DNA of 64,000 bases from Flavobacterium sp. CG_23.5 (GCF_017875765.1 NZ_JAGGNA010000001.1:2383001-2447000); one strand, 5' to 3'; positions 24,573-32,885 are shown, numbered from the stretch's first letter. Notes: generated by a model from the letters alone, not told the origin. Program-made: numbers and translations.

Positions 24573-24635
24573 ATGATTTTGGATATCGAAGGAAACAAAA
24601 TCGAACTTTGGGAGCCAATTGACAATGCATTATAA
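24573..24635 (+). pseudogene. C-terminal relic of a VOC/glyoxalase-like protein
   Basis: A 20-codon stretch reads M-I-L-D-I-E-G-N-K-I-E-L-W-E-P-I-D and ends in TAA. This is the characteristic closing strand of VOC (glyoxalase/bleomycin resistance) proteins, where D-P-E-G-N-K-I-E-L-W-E-P is usual and the first Glu after L is a metal ligand. The rest of the domain is missing: only about 60 bases separate it from the dehydrogenase stop, and a TAG lies in frame just upstream. It is best read as the remnant of a deleted gene. Confidence 0.65.
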
Positions 24636-24685
24636 TAATTTAAATCAACTGTTATTAACTAAACCAACTATATAACTATCAACTA

Positions 24686-24967
24686 ATGGAAAATTCAAAA
24701 CAAGAAGCATGGAATAATCCCCAGCCAGTTTACCGGGATAATAAAAAATTACCAGCCGGTATTTTGGCCATACTTTTAGGTCCATTCGGTATTCATAAAT
24801 TTCTTTTAGGCTATACGTCGGAAGGAATAATATGGTTAATCATCAGTCTTTGTACCTGTGGAACGGTAACCGCTATATTAGGTCTTATTGAAGGAGTAAT
24901 ATATTTAACAAAATCAGACGAAGAGTTTTACCAGACCTATCAGGTTGGTAAAAAAGGCTGGTTTTAA
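24686..24967 (+). CDS. TM2 domain protein
   Basis: A 93-residue membrane protein with the TM2 layout: a polar N-terminal part, then helix 1 in I-L-A-I-L-L-G-P-F-G-I-H-K-F-L-L-G (about residues 26-42) and helix 2 in I-I-W-L-I-I-S-L-C-T-C-G (about 48-62). The G-P-F-G-I-H-K-F turn is the family mark. The function in bacteria is unknown. It is a single gene with its own terminator. Confidence 0.9.
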   Translation: MENSKQEAWNNPQPVYRDNKKLPAGILAILLGPFGIHKFLLGYTSEGIIWLIISLCTCGTVTAILGLIEGVIYLTKSDEEFYQTYQVGKKGWF

Positions 24968-24975
24968 AACATAAA

Positions 24976-25008
24976 AAAAATCCCGTTTGCCCAGCAAACG
25001 GGATTTTT
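24976..25008. terminator. Bidirectional terminator between TM2 and olsF
   Basis: AAAAATCCCGTTTGC (24976-24990) pairs perfectly with GCAAACGGGATTTTT (24994-25008) around a CCA loop. The stem has A/T tails on both sides, so it can stop both the TM2 gene and the converging olsF gene that ends at 25030. Confidence 0.9.
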
Positions 25009-25029
25009 GTCTTTTATAAAATTTGGATA

Positions 25030-26853
25030 TTATTCCAATTCTTCATTTTCGGCTTCTTCTTTTTCATTTAATTTTCGCTCCAGTTCTGCTTGAAATTCTT
25101 CCATAACAGGTTTCATGGTGCTTTCCGGAATATCGGCAATCCGAATATACATCAAACCATCAACGGCATTGTTGAATAAAGGATCCACATTGAAAGCGAC
25201 TACTCTCGCGTTTTGTTTAATGTATTTTTTAATCAAAACCGGCAAACGTAAACTTCCTGGCTCCAGTTCATCAATGATTTTGTCAAATTTATTCAAATCA
25301 GATTCGGCCTCATCAAAAATAAAATCTTTATCGGCATCTTTCAGTTTTACCTTAAATGCTTTTTTGGGATGGATGTATTGTGCGATATATGGATCGTAAT
25401 AATTTGATTTCATAAATTCAATCATCAGCGATTTCGAAAAATCAGAGAATTGATTGCTAATACTCACGCCGCCGAGCAGGAATTTATGCTCAGGATACCG
25501 AAGTGTGGTGTGAATGATTCCTTTCCACAACAAGAAAAGGGGCATTGGTTTTTGTTGGTACTCTTTAACGATGAAGGCACGACCCATTTCAATCGATTTG
25601 TGCATCATATCGTGCAATTCTGGTTCAAATCGGAAAAGGTCGTTCAGGTAAAAACCGTCCATTCCATATTTTGGATAAATTTCAGAACCCAACCCCATTC
25701 TATAAGCGCCGGCAACTTTTTTGGCATCATCATCCCATAAAAACATATGGTGATAGTACTTGTCAAATTTGTCAAGATCTATAGATTCATTGGTTCCTTC
25801 TCCTACTTCTCTAAAAGTAATTTCTCGTAATCGACCAATTTCGTGCAGTACATTTGGAATTTTATTGGCTTCGGTAAAAAAGACTTCATAATTTTTACTC
25901 TGTAAAAGTCGGCAATCATGGTCTCTTAAAAAGTCCACTTCGGAAATCATTTTTTGTTGATTAGCCGGTGTTGCGATTGTCTTTGGACTTTTCGGAATTT
26001 TTAAAGTTGGAGTATTCAATAGTTTACTTTCTTTTTCGAAAGGATTCGCTAACATGTAGGTTTTCTTCCTCAAAAATTCAGAGTATTCCTCTATAGTTTT
26101 ATATTCGTTTTGTTCGTTTACTGAAATTGGTTTTCCTATACGAACTTTTATTACGCGTCGCTTTTGACTGAATACTTCCGAAGGTAATTTGGCAGTTCGC
26201 AAAGTTCCACTGATTTTCGAAAGCAAATAAAACAACCTGCTGTTTTTGGCATGAAAATAAATAGGGACAACGGGCACTTGTGCTTTGCGGATTACTTTAA
26301 TGGCGCCTTCTTCCCATGCTTTGTCTACAACTAATTTTCCGTCTTTATAGGTAGAAACTTCTCCTGCAGGAAACATCCCCAAAGGTTTTCCGTCACTTAA
26401 ATGACGCAATGTTTCTTTGATCCCAACGACACTCGATTTTGCATCTTTGTGGTTTTCGAATGGATTTACCGGCATGATGTATTTCTTCAGTGGCTCAATT
26501 CGATGTAAAAGAAAATTAGCAATAATCTTGAAATTAGGTTCTCTTTCGAGCATTAATTTCAACAACAAAACACCATCAATCCCTCCCAAAGGGTGGTTAG
26601 AAATGGTAATATAAGCACCTTCTTTGGGTAAACGTTTTAGGTCTTCTTCCGGAATTTCGAATTTTATTTGTAAATCATCTAATATGCCATTTAAAAAGGC
26701 AACATCCTTCAAGTGTTTATTTCGGTCGTATACGGTGTTTAACGTAGAAATTTTTAGAACCTTCATAAGCAACCAGCCTGAAAAAGTACCTAAAACTCCG
26801 TACTTGTCAGTATTTATTGCCTTCGCAACTTCTTTAGCGGTAACTAGACCCAT
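25030..26853 (-). CDS. olsF: Bifunctional ornithine-lipid synthase, OlsF-like
   Basis: A 607-residue two-domain acyltransferase. The N-terminal half is a lysophosphatidate-type acyltransferase: N-H-P-L-G-G-I-D-G at residues 86-94 and F-P-A-G-E-V-S further on. The C-terminal half (from about 310) is a GNAT/hemolysin-type N-acyltransferase with E-I-G-R-L-R-E-I-T-F-R and G-R-A-F-I-V-K-E-Y-Q. This order matches OlsF of Flavobacterium johnsoniae, in which the C-terminal domain N-acylates ornithine and the N-terminal domain adds the second acyl chain. The start at 26853 was chosen; the frame to 26892 crosses the promoter (TATCTTTG at 26888-26881). Confidence 0.85.
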   Translation of the reverse strand: MGLVTAKEVAKAINTDKYGVLGTFSGWLLMKVLKISTLNTVYDRNKHLKDVAFLNGILDDLQIKFEIPEEDLKRLPKEGAYITISNHPLGGIDGVLLLKLMLEREPNFKIIANFLLHRIEPLKKYIMPVNPFENHKDAKSSVVGIKETLRHLSDGKPLGMFPAGEVSTYKDGKLVVDKAWEEGAIKVIRKAQVPVVPIYFHAKNSRLFYLLSKISGTLRTAKLPSEVFSQKRRVIKVRIGKPISVNEQNEYKTIEEYSEFLRKKTYMLANPFEKESKLLNTPTLKIPKSPKTIATPANQQKMISEVDFLRDHDCRLLQSKNYEVFFTEANKIPNVLHEIGRLREITFREVGEGTNESIDLDKFDKYYHHMFLWDDDAKKVAGAYRMGLGSEIYPKYGMDGFYLNDLFRFEPELHDMMHKSIEMGRAFIVKEYQQKPMPLFLLWKGIIHTTLRYPEHKFLLGGVSISNQFSDFSKSLMIEFMKSNYYDPYIAQYIHPKKAFKVKLKDADKDFIFDEAESDLNKFDKIIDELEPGSLRLPVLIKKYIKQNARVVAFNVDPLFNNAVDGLMYIRIADIPESTMKPVMEEFQAELERKLNEKEEAENEELE

Positions 26854-26967
26854 GTAATTTATTGTTTTTAGAGCAAGAAACAAAGATAGCAAAAAACTCC
26901 ATTTTCTTTGTTTTTCTGAATCAAACTTATACTTTTTTATTACTTTTGGAACACAAAAATAAAATTA

Positions 26968-27729
26968 ATGAGAATTATTTCCTATAACGTCAACGGAATC
27001 AGAGCCGCCATTTCAAAAGGGTTTATCGACTGGTTGCAACTAGCAAATCCAGATATTATTTGTCTGCAGGAAATCAAAGCGACCGAAGACCAAATCCCGG
27101 TAGATGCTATTACAAAAGCAGGCTATCCGTATCAGTATTATTACTCAGCGACCAAAAAAGGATATAGCGGCGTGGCTATACTTTCTAAAATTAAACCCAA
27201 CAATGTGGTTCAGGGAACTGGAATTCACCACATGGATTTTGAAGGAAGAAACCTCCGGGCTGATTTTGATGCGTTTTCTGTAATGAGTTTGTACTTACCG
27301 TCCGGAACAAATATTGATCGATTGGATCATAAATTCATGTTCATGGATGATTTTCAAAATTATATTACCGAATTGAAAAAAGAAATCCCAAATCTTGTTA
27401 TCTGCGGGGATTACAACATTTGCCACGAAGCAATCGATATTCACGATCCAGTCCGAAACAAAACCGTTTCCGGATTTTTGCCACAGGAAAGAGCGTGGCT
27501 CGATGGATTTATGAAGTCTGGATTTGTAGATAGTTTCCGTCATTTCAACAGCGAGCCACATCAGTATTCCTGGTGGAGTTACCGCGCCGGAGCAAGAGGC
27601 AACAACAAAGGATGGCGTATTGATTACAATTTAGTCAGCGATTCGTTAAAACATAAACTCAAAAGAGCCGTTATTTTATCAGATGCCGTGCACTCGGATC
27701 ACTGCCCTATTTTGGTAGAAATCGAGTAG
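26968..27729 (+). CDS. Exodeoxyribonuclease III / AP endonuclease
   Basis: A 253-residue member of the exonuclease III (Xth/ExoA) family of base-excision repair. The metal site reads S-Y-N-V-N-G-I-R-A near residue 4 and L-Q-E-I-K-A-T near 34. C-G-D-Y-N-I-C-H lies near 148, and the catalytic end is R-I-D-Y-N-L-V-S with S-D-H-C-P-I. Length is typical. TACTTTTG at 26941-26948 fits the -7 element. A long-stem repeat element follows 29 bases after the stop. Confidence 0.95.
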   Translation: MRIISYNVNGIRAAISKGFIDWLQLANPDIICLQEIKATEDQIPVDAITKAGYPYQYYYSATKKGYSGVAILSKIKPNNVVQGTGIHHMDFEGRNLRADFDAFSVMSLYLPSGTNIDRLDHKFMFMDDFQNYITELKKEIPNLVICGDYNICHEAIDIHDPVRNKTVSGFLPQERAWLDGFMKSGFVDSFRHFNSEPHQYSWWSYRAGARGNNKGWRIDYNLVSDSLKHKLKRAVILSDAVHSDHCPILVEIE

Positions 27730-27758
27730 TAGTTTATGCTGAATTTATAGCGGTATTT

Positions 27759-27855
27759 GGAGCTTTTTCCTGCTATTCGCTATATCTTTTCTTGTCTCGT
27801 CTCGTCCCAAAAGACGAGACGAGACAAGAAAAGGATGTCGCTTCTATCAGGGCTA
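27759..27855 (+). repeat. Structured intergenic element, copy 3 of 3
   Basis: It starts 29 bases past the exonuclease III stop. The left flank GGAGCTTTTTCCTGCTATTCG and right flank AAGGATGTCGCTTCTATCAGGGCTAGG enclose a perfect 21-base-pair stem (27786-27806 with 27813-27833, loop CCAAAA) of repeated TCTCG units. It is the clearest of the three copies. Confidence 0.8.
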
Positions 27856-27925
27856 GGTAATCCCATTCTAATTCAAGTTTTGAATTAAAAATAGAAAATA
27901 GAAATAACAATAAATAGAAACAAAA

Positions 27926-28867
27926 ATGATAAAAAGAATTTCCATCGGATTGTTAGTAGTAGCACTTTCAACTTCTTGTGTATCTAAAAAAATATACAAT
28001 GATTTAGAAAGTAAATTCGCCGATTTAAAGAAAGAAAACAGAAGCATATCGGATGAAAATACCGATTTGTTAAAAGCAAAAAGTCAGTTGGAATTAGACC
28101 GCGAAGCTTTAAAATCAGATTTAAATAAATCAAAATCAGAACTGGATAAACAGAAAATGGACTATGCGTCCGCTCAAAATAAATTTAAGGTTTTACAAGA
28201 TTCTTACGTTGCATTAGAGAAGAACAGTAGCGATGCTTTGCAAAGCAACATGAAGAAAAACCGTGATTTATTGGAACAGTTAGAAGAGAAAGGCAAAGCA
28301 TTGGCATTAGAACAAGAAAGTTTGAATAAAAGCGCACAACGTTTGCAAGAATTAGAAAATTTGATTGCCGCCAAAGAAGCCAGCATGAAAAAACTAAAAG
28401 AAACGCTGTCAAAAGCCTTGAATAGTTTTGAAGGTAAAGGGTTGACAGTCGAACAAAAAAACGGAAAAGTGTATGTTTCCATGGAAAACAAATTACTTTT
28501 CAATTCAGGAAGTTGGGCAGTAGGTTCTGAAGGGAAAAAAGCGGTTATTGAAGTAGGAAAAGTATTGGGTGACAACCCTGATATTTCAGTACTAATAGAA
28601 GGACATACTGATGATGATGCTTTTGCAGCTGCTGGTCCTATTACTGACAACTGGGATTTATCTACTAAAAGAGCTACTGCAATTGTTGCTATTTTAAGTG
28701 AAAACAAGAAAATCAACAAACAAAATCTTACCGCTGCCGGAAGAGGGGAATTCTCCCCTTTAGTAAGTAATGCAACTGCCGAAGGAAAAGCAAAAAATCG
28801 TAGAATCGAGATTATTCTCACCCCAAGATTAGATGAAATTTCTAAAATGTTGAATGAGATTAATTAA
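27926..28867 (+). CDS. OmpA family lipoprotein with coiled coil
   Basis: A 313-residue outer-membrane lipoprotein. The signal peptide ends in a lipobox, S-T-S-C at residues 14-17. A long alpha-helical coiled coil (about 20-165, rich in Lys, Glu and Leu) is followed by an OmpA peptidoglycan-binding domain, with L-F-N-S-G-S-W near residue 190, E-G-H-T-D-D-D, S-T-K-R-A-T-A-I and A-K-N-R-R-I-E-I. It probably tethers the outer membrane to peptidoglycan. It is preceded by the element at 27759 and followed by an inverted repeat. Confidence 0.92.
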   Translation: MIKRISIGLLVVALSTSCVSKKIYNDLESKFADLKKENRSISDENTDLLKAKSQLELDREALKSDLNKSKSELDKQKMDYASAQNKFKVLQDSYVALEKNSSDALQSNMKKNRDLLEQLEEKGKALALEQESLNKSAQRLQELENLIAAKEASMKKLKETLSKALNSFEGKGLTVEQKNGKVYVSMENKLLFNSGSWAVGSEGKKAVIEVGKVLGDNPDISVLIEGHTDDDAFAAAGPITDNWDLSTKRATAIVAILSENKKINKQNLTAAGRGEFSPLVSNATAEGKAKNRRIEIILTPRLDEISKMLNEIN

Positions 28868-28961
28868 GGTTAAAATATCCAGTAATTATAAGTTTCACCA
28901 TCAAATTAAGTATTGATTCTTAAAAAGCTTAATTTCTTAATGGTTTTAAAAAACCTTTTTT

Positions 28962-29025
28962 TAACCGCTAATACGCTAATTCTATCTTTCAATTGAGGGG
29001 TTTTTAATTCGCGAATTAGCGGTTA
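28962..29025. repeat. AACCGCTAAT...ATTAGCGGTTA inverted repeat
   Basis: The left arm (28962-28981) and right arm (29006-29025) match at most of 20 positions around a 24-base centre. The unit resembles CGCTAATTCGCGAATTAGCG repeats of flavobacterial intergenic DNA. A T-rich tail follows, so it may also stop transcription of the OmpA gene. Confidence 0.6.
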
Positions 29026-29097
29026 TATTTTTCTTTAACATTCTGTAAACGTTTCTCAATTTTCTGTTAACAGTAAATCTAAACAGCAAACAAGTTT

Positions 29098-29105
29098 TAT
29101 CTTTG
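29098..29105 (+). promoter_or_regulatory. Candidate -7 element TATCTTTG of the aldo/keto reductase
   Basis: TATCTTTG matches the consensus and lies 33 bases before the ATG at 29139. No TTG was found at the expected -33 spacing. A perfect 10-base palindrome CTGTTAACAG (29064-29073) lies just upstream and could be an operator. Confidence 0.45.
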
Positions 29106-29138
29106 TTTTCGAAAAAATAAAATACAATTTCCTTAAAT

Positions 29139-30176
29139 ATGAAATACACGACTTTACCGAATACCGCTATAAAAGTGAGTAAAATTTGCCTTGGCACGAT
29201 GACTTTTGGACAACAAAATTCAGAAGCTGAAGGTCATGCGCAAATGGATTATGCATTCGAAAATGGAATCAATTTTTTTGACACTGCCGAGATGTATTCT
29301 GTTCCTGCACGTCAAGAAACTTACGGAAGTACCGAGAAAATTCTTGGAACTTGGTTCAAAAAATCAGGAAAAAGAGAGGAAATAGTTTTGGCTTCAAAAA
29401 TTGCCGGACCAAATCCCAATTTCACCTACATGCGTGAAAAAAATGATTTCTCGCCTGCAAGTATCAAATTTGCTTTAGACCAAAGTTTGCAACGACTGCA
29501 AACAGATTATATCGATTTGTATCAATTGCATTGGCCGGAGCGCAAAACTAATTTTTTTGGACAACGCGGTTTCAAAGTGCAAGACGATGCCTGGGAAGAT
29601 AATATTCATAACGTTCTGGAGACTTTAGATGGTTTCGTGAAAGAAGGAAAAATAAATCACATTGGACTTTCAAATGAAACTCCATGGGGAATCATGCGTT
29701 TTCTGGAAGAAAGTAAGTACAATAATTTGCCAAGAATTAAAACGGTTCAAAATCCTTATTCCTTATTGAATAGACTTTTTGAAAACGGTTCTGCCGAAGC
29801 TTGTTTAAGAGAAAACGTGGGTTTATTGGCGTATTCTCCAATGGCTTTTGGTGTTTTGTCCGGCAAATTTCTAACGGGTGAAAGTCATCCAGATGCCAGG
29901 ATTAAATTGTTTCCGCAGTTCTCGCGATACAATAGCGAGCAATGTACGGAAGCAACAAGATTGTATCAGGAAATCGCAAAGAAAAACGGATTGACTTTAA
30001 CCCAATTGTCATTAGCATTTATAGAGCAACAGCAGTTTGTGACCAGCACAATTATTGGAGCAACAACAATGGAGCAATTAATTGAAAATATTGATACTAC
30101 TACGGTATCACTTTCGGAGGAAATTCTAAAAGCAATTGACGAAGTGCAGGCTATAATTCCAGATCCGGCACCATAA
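29139..30176 (+). CDS. Aldo/keto reductase, Tas-like
   Basis: A 345-residue NADP(H)-dependent aldo/keto reductase. The catalytic set is seen as Asp and Tyr in N-F-F-D-T-A-E-M-Y, Lys in V-L-A-S-K-I-A-G and His in Y-Q-L-H-W-P-E. The cofactor end includes S-T-I-I-G-A-T near residue 300. Similar proteins (Tas, YajO, YghZ) reduce assorted aldehydes. The physiological substrate cannot be read. A single gene with a repeat palindrome beyond its stop. Confidence 0.9.
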   Translation: MKYTTLPNTAIKVSKICLGTMTFGQQNSEAEGHAQMDYAFENGINFFDTAEMYSVPARQETYGSTEKILGTWFKKSGKREEIVLASKIAGPNPNFTYMREKNDFSPASIKFALDQSLQRLQTDYIDLYQLHWPERKTNFFGQRGFKVQDDAWEDNIHNVLETLDGFVKEGKINHIGLSNETPWGIMRFLEESKYNNLPRIKTVQNPYSLLNRLFENGSAEACLRENVGLLAYSPMAFGVLSGKFLTGESHPDARIKLFPQFSRYNSEQCTEATRLYQEIAKKNGLTLTQLSLAFIEQQQFVTSTIIGATTMEQLIENIDTTTVSLSEEILKAIDEVQAIIPDPAP

Positions 30177-30198
30177 GGAAAACTAACCATACTATTTG

Positions 30199-30251
30199 TC
30201 ATTCCGACGAATGAGGAATCTCAGCAATAGATTCCTCATTCGTCGGAATGA
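30199..30251. repeat. Perfect inverted repeat with 23-base arms
   Basis: The arms at 30199-30221 and 30229-30251 are exact complements (TCATTCCGACGAATGAGGAATCT) around a CAGCAAT loop. It sits in the gap between the converging aldo/keto reductase and transglycosylase genes. A diverged copy lies at 12952-13018. Confidence 0.8.
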
Positions 30252-30351
30252 AAATATAGTGCTGTGAATTTCAAAAATTGACTTGGTGATTTATTGGGTT
30301 AAAGATCAAATTCTTCATCAACTGCTGTTGAATCTATTTTTAATTCTGTAG

Positions 30352-32265
30352 TTAGTGTGCTCTTATTCTAATAAAAGATCTTGCCGGCCCAGAAATAATG
30401 ATGCGTTGTGATTTATAAATAGTGTCATCAGTGCTCAGAAGTCCTCTTCGAAACATGATATTCGTTAAAAAAGATTCTTGTCTTGTAGCAAATTCTTTTA
30501 GCATTCCCTGATCATTAAACTGATACATGAATTTCTTTGGACTTGGGATAATTCGGGCAAGATATAAGCACTCATTTAGCGATAATTCAGATGGGCTTTT
30601 CTGGAAGTAAAACCGACTTGCTTCGCCTATTCCATAAACGTTTGGACCCCATTCAATAATATTAAAATACACTTCAAGCATGCGTTCTTTACTTGCGATT
30701 CTGTTGTTTTCAAGGATGTAAACCAGCAGTATTTCTTCGAGTTTGCGCGACAAAGTTTTTTCTCTGGTCAGAAAAACATTTTTCACTAACTGCATACTTA
30801 TGGTACTGGCACCGCGAGAGAATTTTTTGGTTTTGATATTTTTTATAATGGATTGCTTGAACGCTTCATTGATAAAACCGTGATGCGAAAAGAACGAAGG
30901 ATCCTCTGTCGTCAAAACACATTTTCTTAAATAAGGCGAAATTTGGTTTAAAGGAGTATAGTTTGAATTGGCTGAGCCAACTAAAATAGGACGTTGCAAC
31001 ACATCTTTTATTAGAGCGCGATAAATAAATTCGCCATTTAGCTTGTTGAGATTGGCTTCGCCATATTTAATAATTTTTAGATTTTCTTTGTTTATTTTGC
31101 TGTCAAAAACGAGTTGATCAGGTTTGTTTTTGTTGAAAGAAAAGTTCAAATTGTAATCAAAATTACCTTCGGCTTCCATTCCTTGAAAATGGGTAAACAA
31201 ACCGTCAGGAAGCGAAGAGATGAAATCCTGTGCTTTCATCTTTGGAATAGCTACTTTGAGCTTGTAAACCGTATCTTTTTCGGTTTCATAAGCCACATAA
31301 GGATGGAATTTTATTTTGTTAAATTGAACGGTTGAGCTACTGTCAATCGAAATAAAATCAGAACCCAGCAAGAATCGGTAGTCAAAACGAGCGTTCTTAA
31401 TTACTACATCTTTACTGGCAATTTTTGGATGGTTGATTTTTAAATTTTTAATGGAAGTGAAACCATCGATATGCAGTTTATCCCCATCTCGATCTATGTT
31501 TTGAATATTCAATCGAATGGAGTCAAAGCTCGATTTCAGGTTATAACGTTCATCAAAATAAGGGACTTTGATGGCGCCGGTATCAATATTGAAGAACCGA
31601 ATGTCCGCTTTTTTATTTCTTGGATCAGCAAAACCTTTTATTTTCCATCTTTGGGTAAAAGTATTAGTTTGAACCTTTATTGAAGTTTCGAGTTCTTTAT
31701 CGACCAATCGCAGTTTTTGAAAATTGATGGTCGCTTTTTTCCCGTTATCATCCAAGCGGAAAGAAAGATTTTCCAGACTCATGTCTGTCGGTACTAAATT
31801 CAGTGCTTTTGAGATAATTCGATAGGCAAACTCGGCATAATCTCGTTTGTCGTTGGATGTTTTTAAGTTCTTATCTTTTTTTAGAAAAGCTTCGAAATTT
31901 TTTACTTCGCCTTTTTTTACCAACTGAACATATCCATTTTTAATTTCTAAAGTTCCTAATTGAACATCACCAACTAATAAACGCCAGAAATTGATACTAG
32001 TTTTCAATTTTTGTATTTTAAAAAGCGTGTCGGCATTTCTTGGAACTAATGCTATTTCAGACATATTCACACCCGAAAACCCGTCAAAAGAAGCTTTTTT
32101 TACCGAAAAATCACTATCGTAATCTCGGCTTAATTTGGTGGTCGTTTTTGTGATTACCTGTTGTAAGAGAGACTTCCTAAAAACAAAAAAAGTAATAACC
32201 ATAATTACAAAAAGCACAGCAAGAACTTTTACTGCTAGAATTATTTTTTGTTTTCCAGTCCTCAT
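30352..32265 (-). CDS. AsmA-like domain fused to a GT51 peptidoglycan transglycosylase
   Basis: A 637-residue membrane-anchored protein. A single N-terminal helix (about residues 10-28) is followed by about 400 residues of beta-rich, repetitive sequence with D-G-F-S-G-V-N-M and L-G-T-L-E-I-K-N-G-Y, like AsmA/YhdP-type proteins. The C-terminal part (from about 440) is a GT51 domain: catalytic Glu454 in T-T-E-D-P-S-F-F-S-H-H-G, then R-G-A-S-T-I-S-M-Q-L-V-K-N, R-K-L-E-E-I and K-E-R-M-L-E-V-Y-F-N. No transpeptidase domain follows. It would polymerise glycan strands. The fusion is known in Bacteroidetes but unusual against MtgA and PBP1. Confidence 0.85.
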   Translation of the reverse strand: MRTGKQKIILAVKVLAVLFVIMVITFFVFRKSLLQQVITKTTTKLSRDYDSDFSVKKASFDGFSGVNMSEIALVPRNADTLFKIQKLKTSINFWRLLVGDVQLGTLEIKNGYVQLVKKGEVKNFEAFLKKDKNLKTSNDKRDYAEFAYRIISKALNLVPTDMSLENLSFRLDDNGKKATINFQKLRLVDKELETSIKVQTNTFTQRWKIKGFADPRNKKADIRFFNIDTGAIKVPYFDERYNLKSSFDSIRLNIQNIDRDGDKLHIDGFTSIKNLKINHPKIASKDVVIKNARFDYRFLLGSDFISIDSSSTVQFNKIKFHPYVAYETEKDTVYKLKVAIPKMKAQDFISSLPDGLFTHFQGMEAEGNFDYNLNFSFNKNKPDQLVFDSKINKENLKIIKYGEANLNKLNGEFIYRALIKDVLQRPILVGSANSNYTPLNQISPYLRKCVLTTEDPSFFSHHGFINEAFKQSIIKNIKTKKFSRGASTISMQLVKNVFLTREKTLSRKLEEILLVYILENNRIASKERMLEVYFNIIEWGPNVYGIGEASRFYFQKSPSELSLNECLYLARIIPSPKKFMYQFNDQGMLKEFATRQESFLTNIMFRRGLLSTDDTIYKSQRIIISGPARSFIRIRAH

Positions 32266-32396
32266 GAATAGTGGGTCATTTGATAGTAATCTCTTTGTTG
32301 TTTTATCGGTAAAGGAAAGGAAAAAAGGAGCAGTCGAATCTTTATCCGTTATTATTTATCACTTTTTTAAGTGTTTCGTACTATTTTAAGCATAAA

Positions 32397-32424
32397 AAAA
32401 CCATAATGTTTGAATTATGGTTTT
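32397..32424 (-). terminator. Terminator after the gene at 32469
   Basis: AAAACCATAAT (32397-32407) pairs with ATTATGGTTTT (32414-32424) around a 6-base loop and runs into a T-tract on the minus strand. It lies about 45 bases past the stop at 32469. Confidence 0.75.
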
Positions 32425-32468
32425 GTAAATTAATAATACTCTCATTAAGTAACCCAAAGTACTGAAAT

Positions 32469-32885
32469 TTATTTTGGAGTCACATAGAATTTCTTAACCT
32501 TGGCAACAATCTCATTTAAGGTCATTTTGTCTGCTGTTTCAACTGCTTTTAGTTTATGAGCAAATAATTTTTCATCTTGAATTTTTTGTTCGAGTCTTAT
32601 TTTTGTTTCTGCTGGACCAAAGACGAAGAGTTCATCCGCTCCTTTCACATAGTCTAGCACTGATTTGACAAAAAAATCGATTTCTTGTTTTTTTCGGTTG
32701 TCAAATTTTGTTTCGCTGCTGCCATGATGAACGCCAGAAAAGGTTCCTTTGTTGCCTTCCTTGTCGTGGTAAACACGGTTTTCAACGTCAGAGTCTATTT
32801 CGGAAATTTTTTCATCTTTACCACCTTCAAGAGTTACAATAATTGCCTTTGAGGTGTCTATCCAAATGCCGGTTTGTCTTTTCAT
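32469..32885 (-). CDS. Hypothetical protein, possible eRF1-domain-like (baeRF) family
   Basis: A 138-residue soluble protein. It opens with T-G-I-W-I-D-T-S-K-A-I-I-V, a beta strand and turn, and ends with D-E-L-F-V-F-G-P-A-E-T-K and a helical tail. This pattern recalls the bacterial relatives of archaeal release factor eRF1 (baeRF/host-attachment type), whose G-P-A and strand order are similar. The match is weak and by eye. It follows the gene at 32952 in the same direction with 66 bases between, so they may share a transcript. Confidence 0.55.
   Translation of the reverse strand: MKRQTGIWIDTSKAIIVTLEGGKDEKISEIDSDVENRVYHDKEGNKGTFSGVHHGSSETKFDNRKKQEIDFFVKSVLDYVKGADELFVFGPAETKIRLEQKIQDEKLFAHKLKAVETADKMTLNEIVAKVKKFYVTPK

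Noticed and set aside
28204..28821. A 205-codon minus-strand frame
   Set aside because: It lies entirely opposite the OmpA lipoprotein gene, whose domains are clear; the Lys/Glu-rich coiled coil gives Ser/Phe-rich antisense frames by chance.
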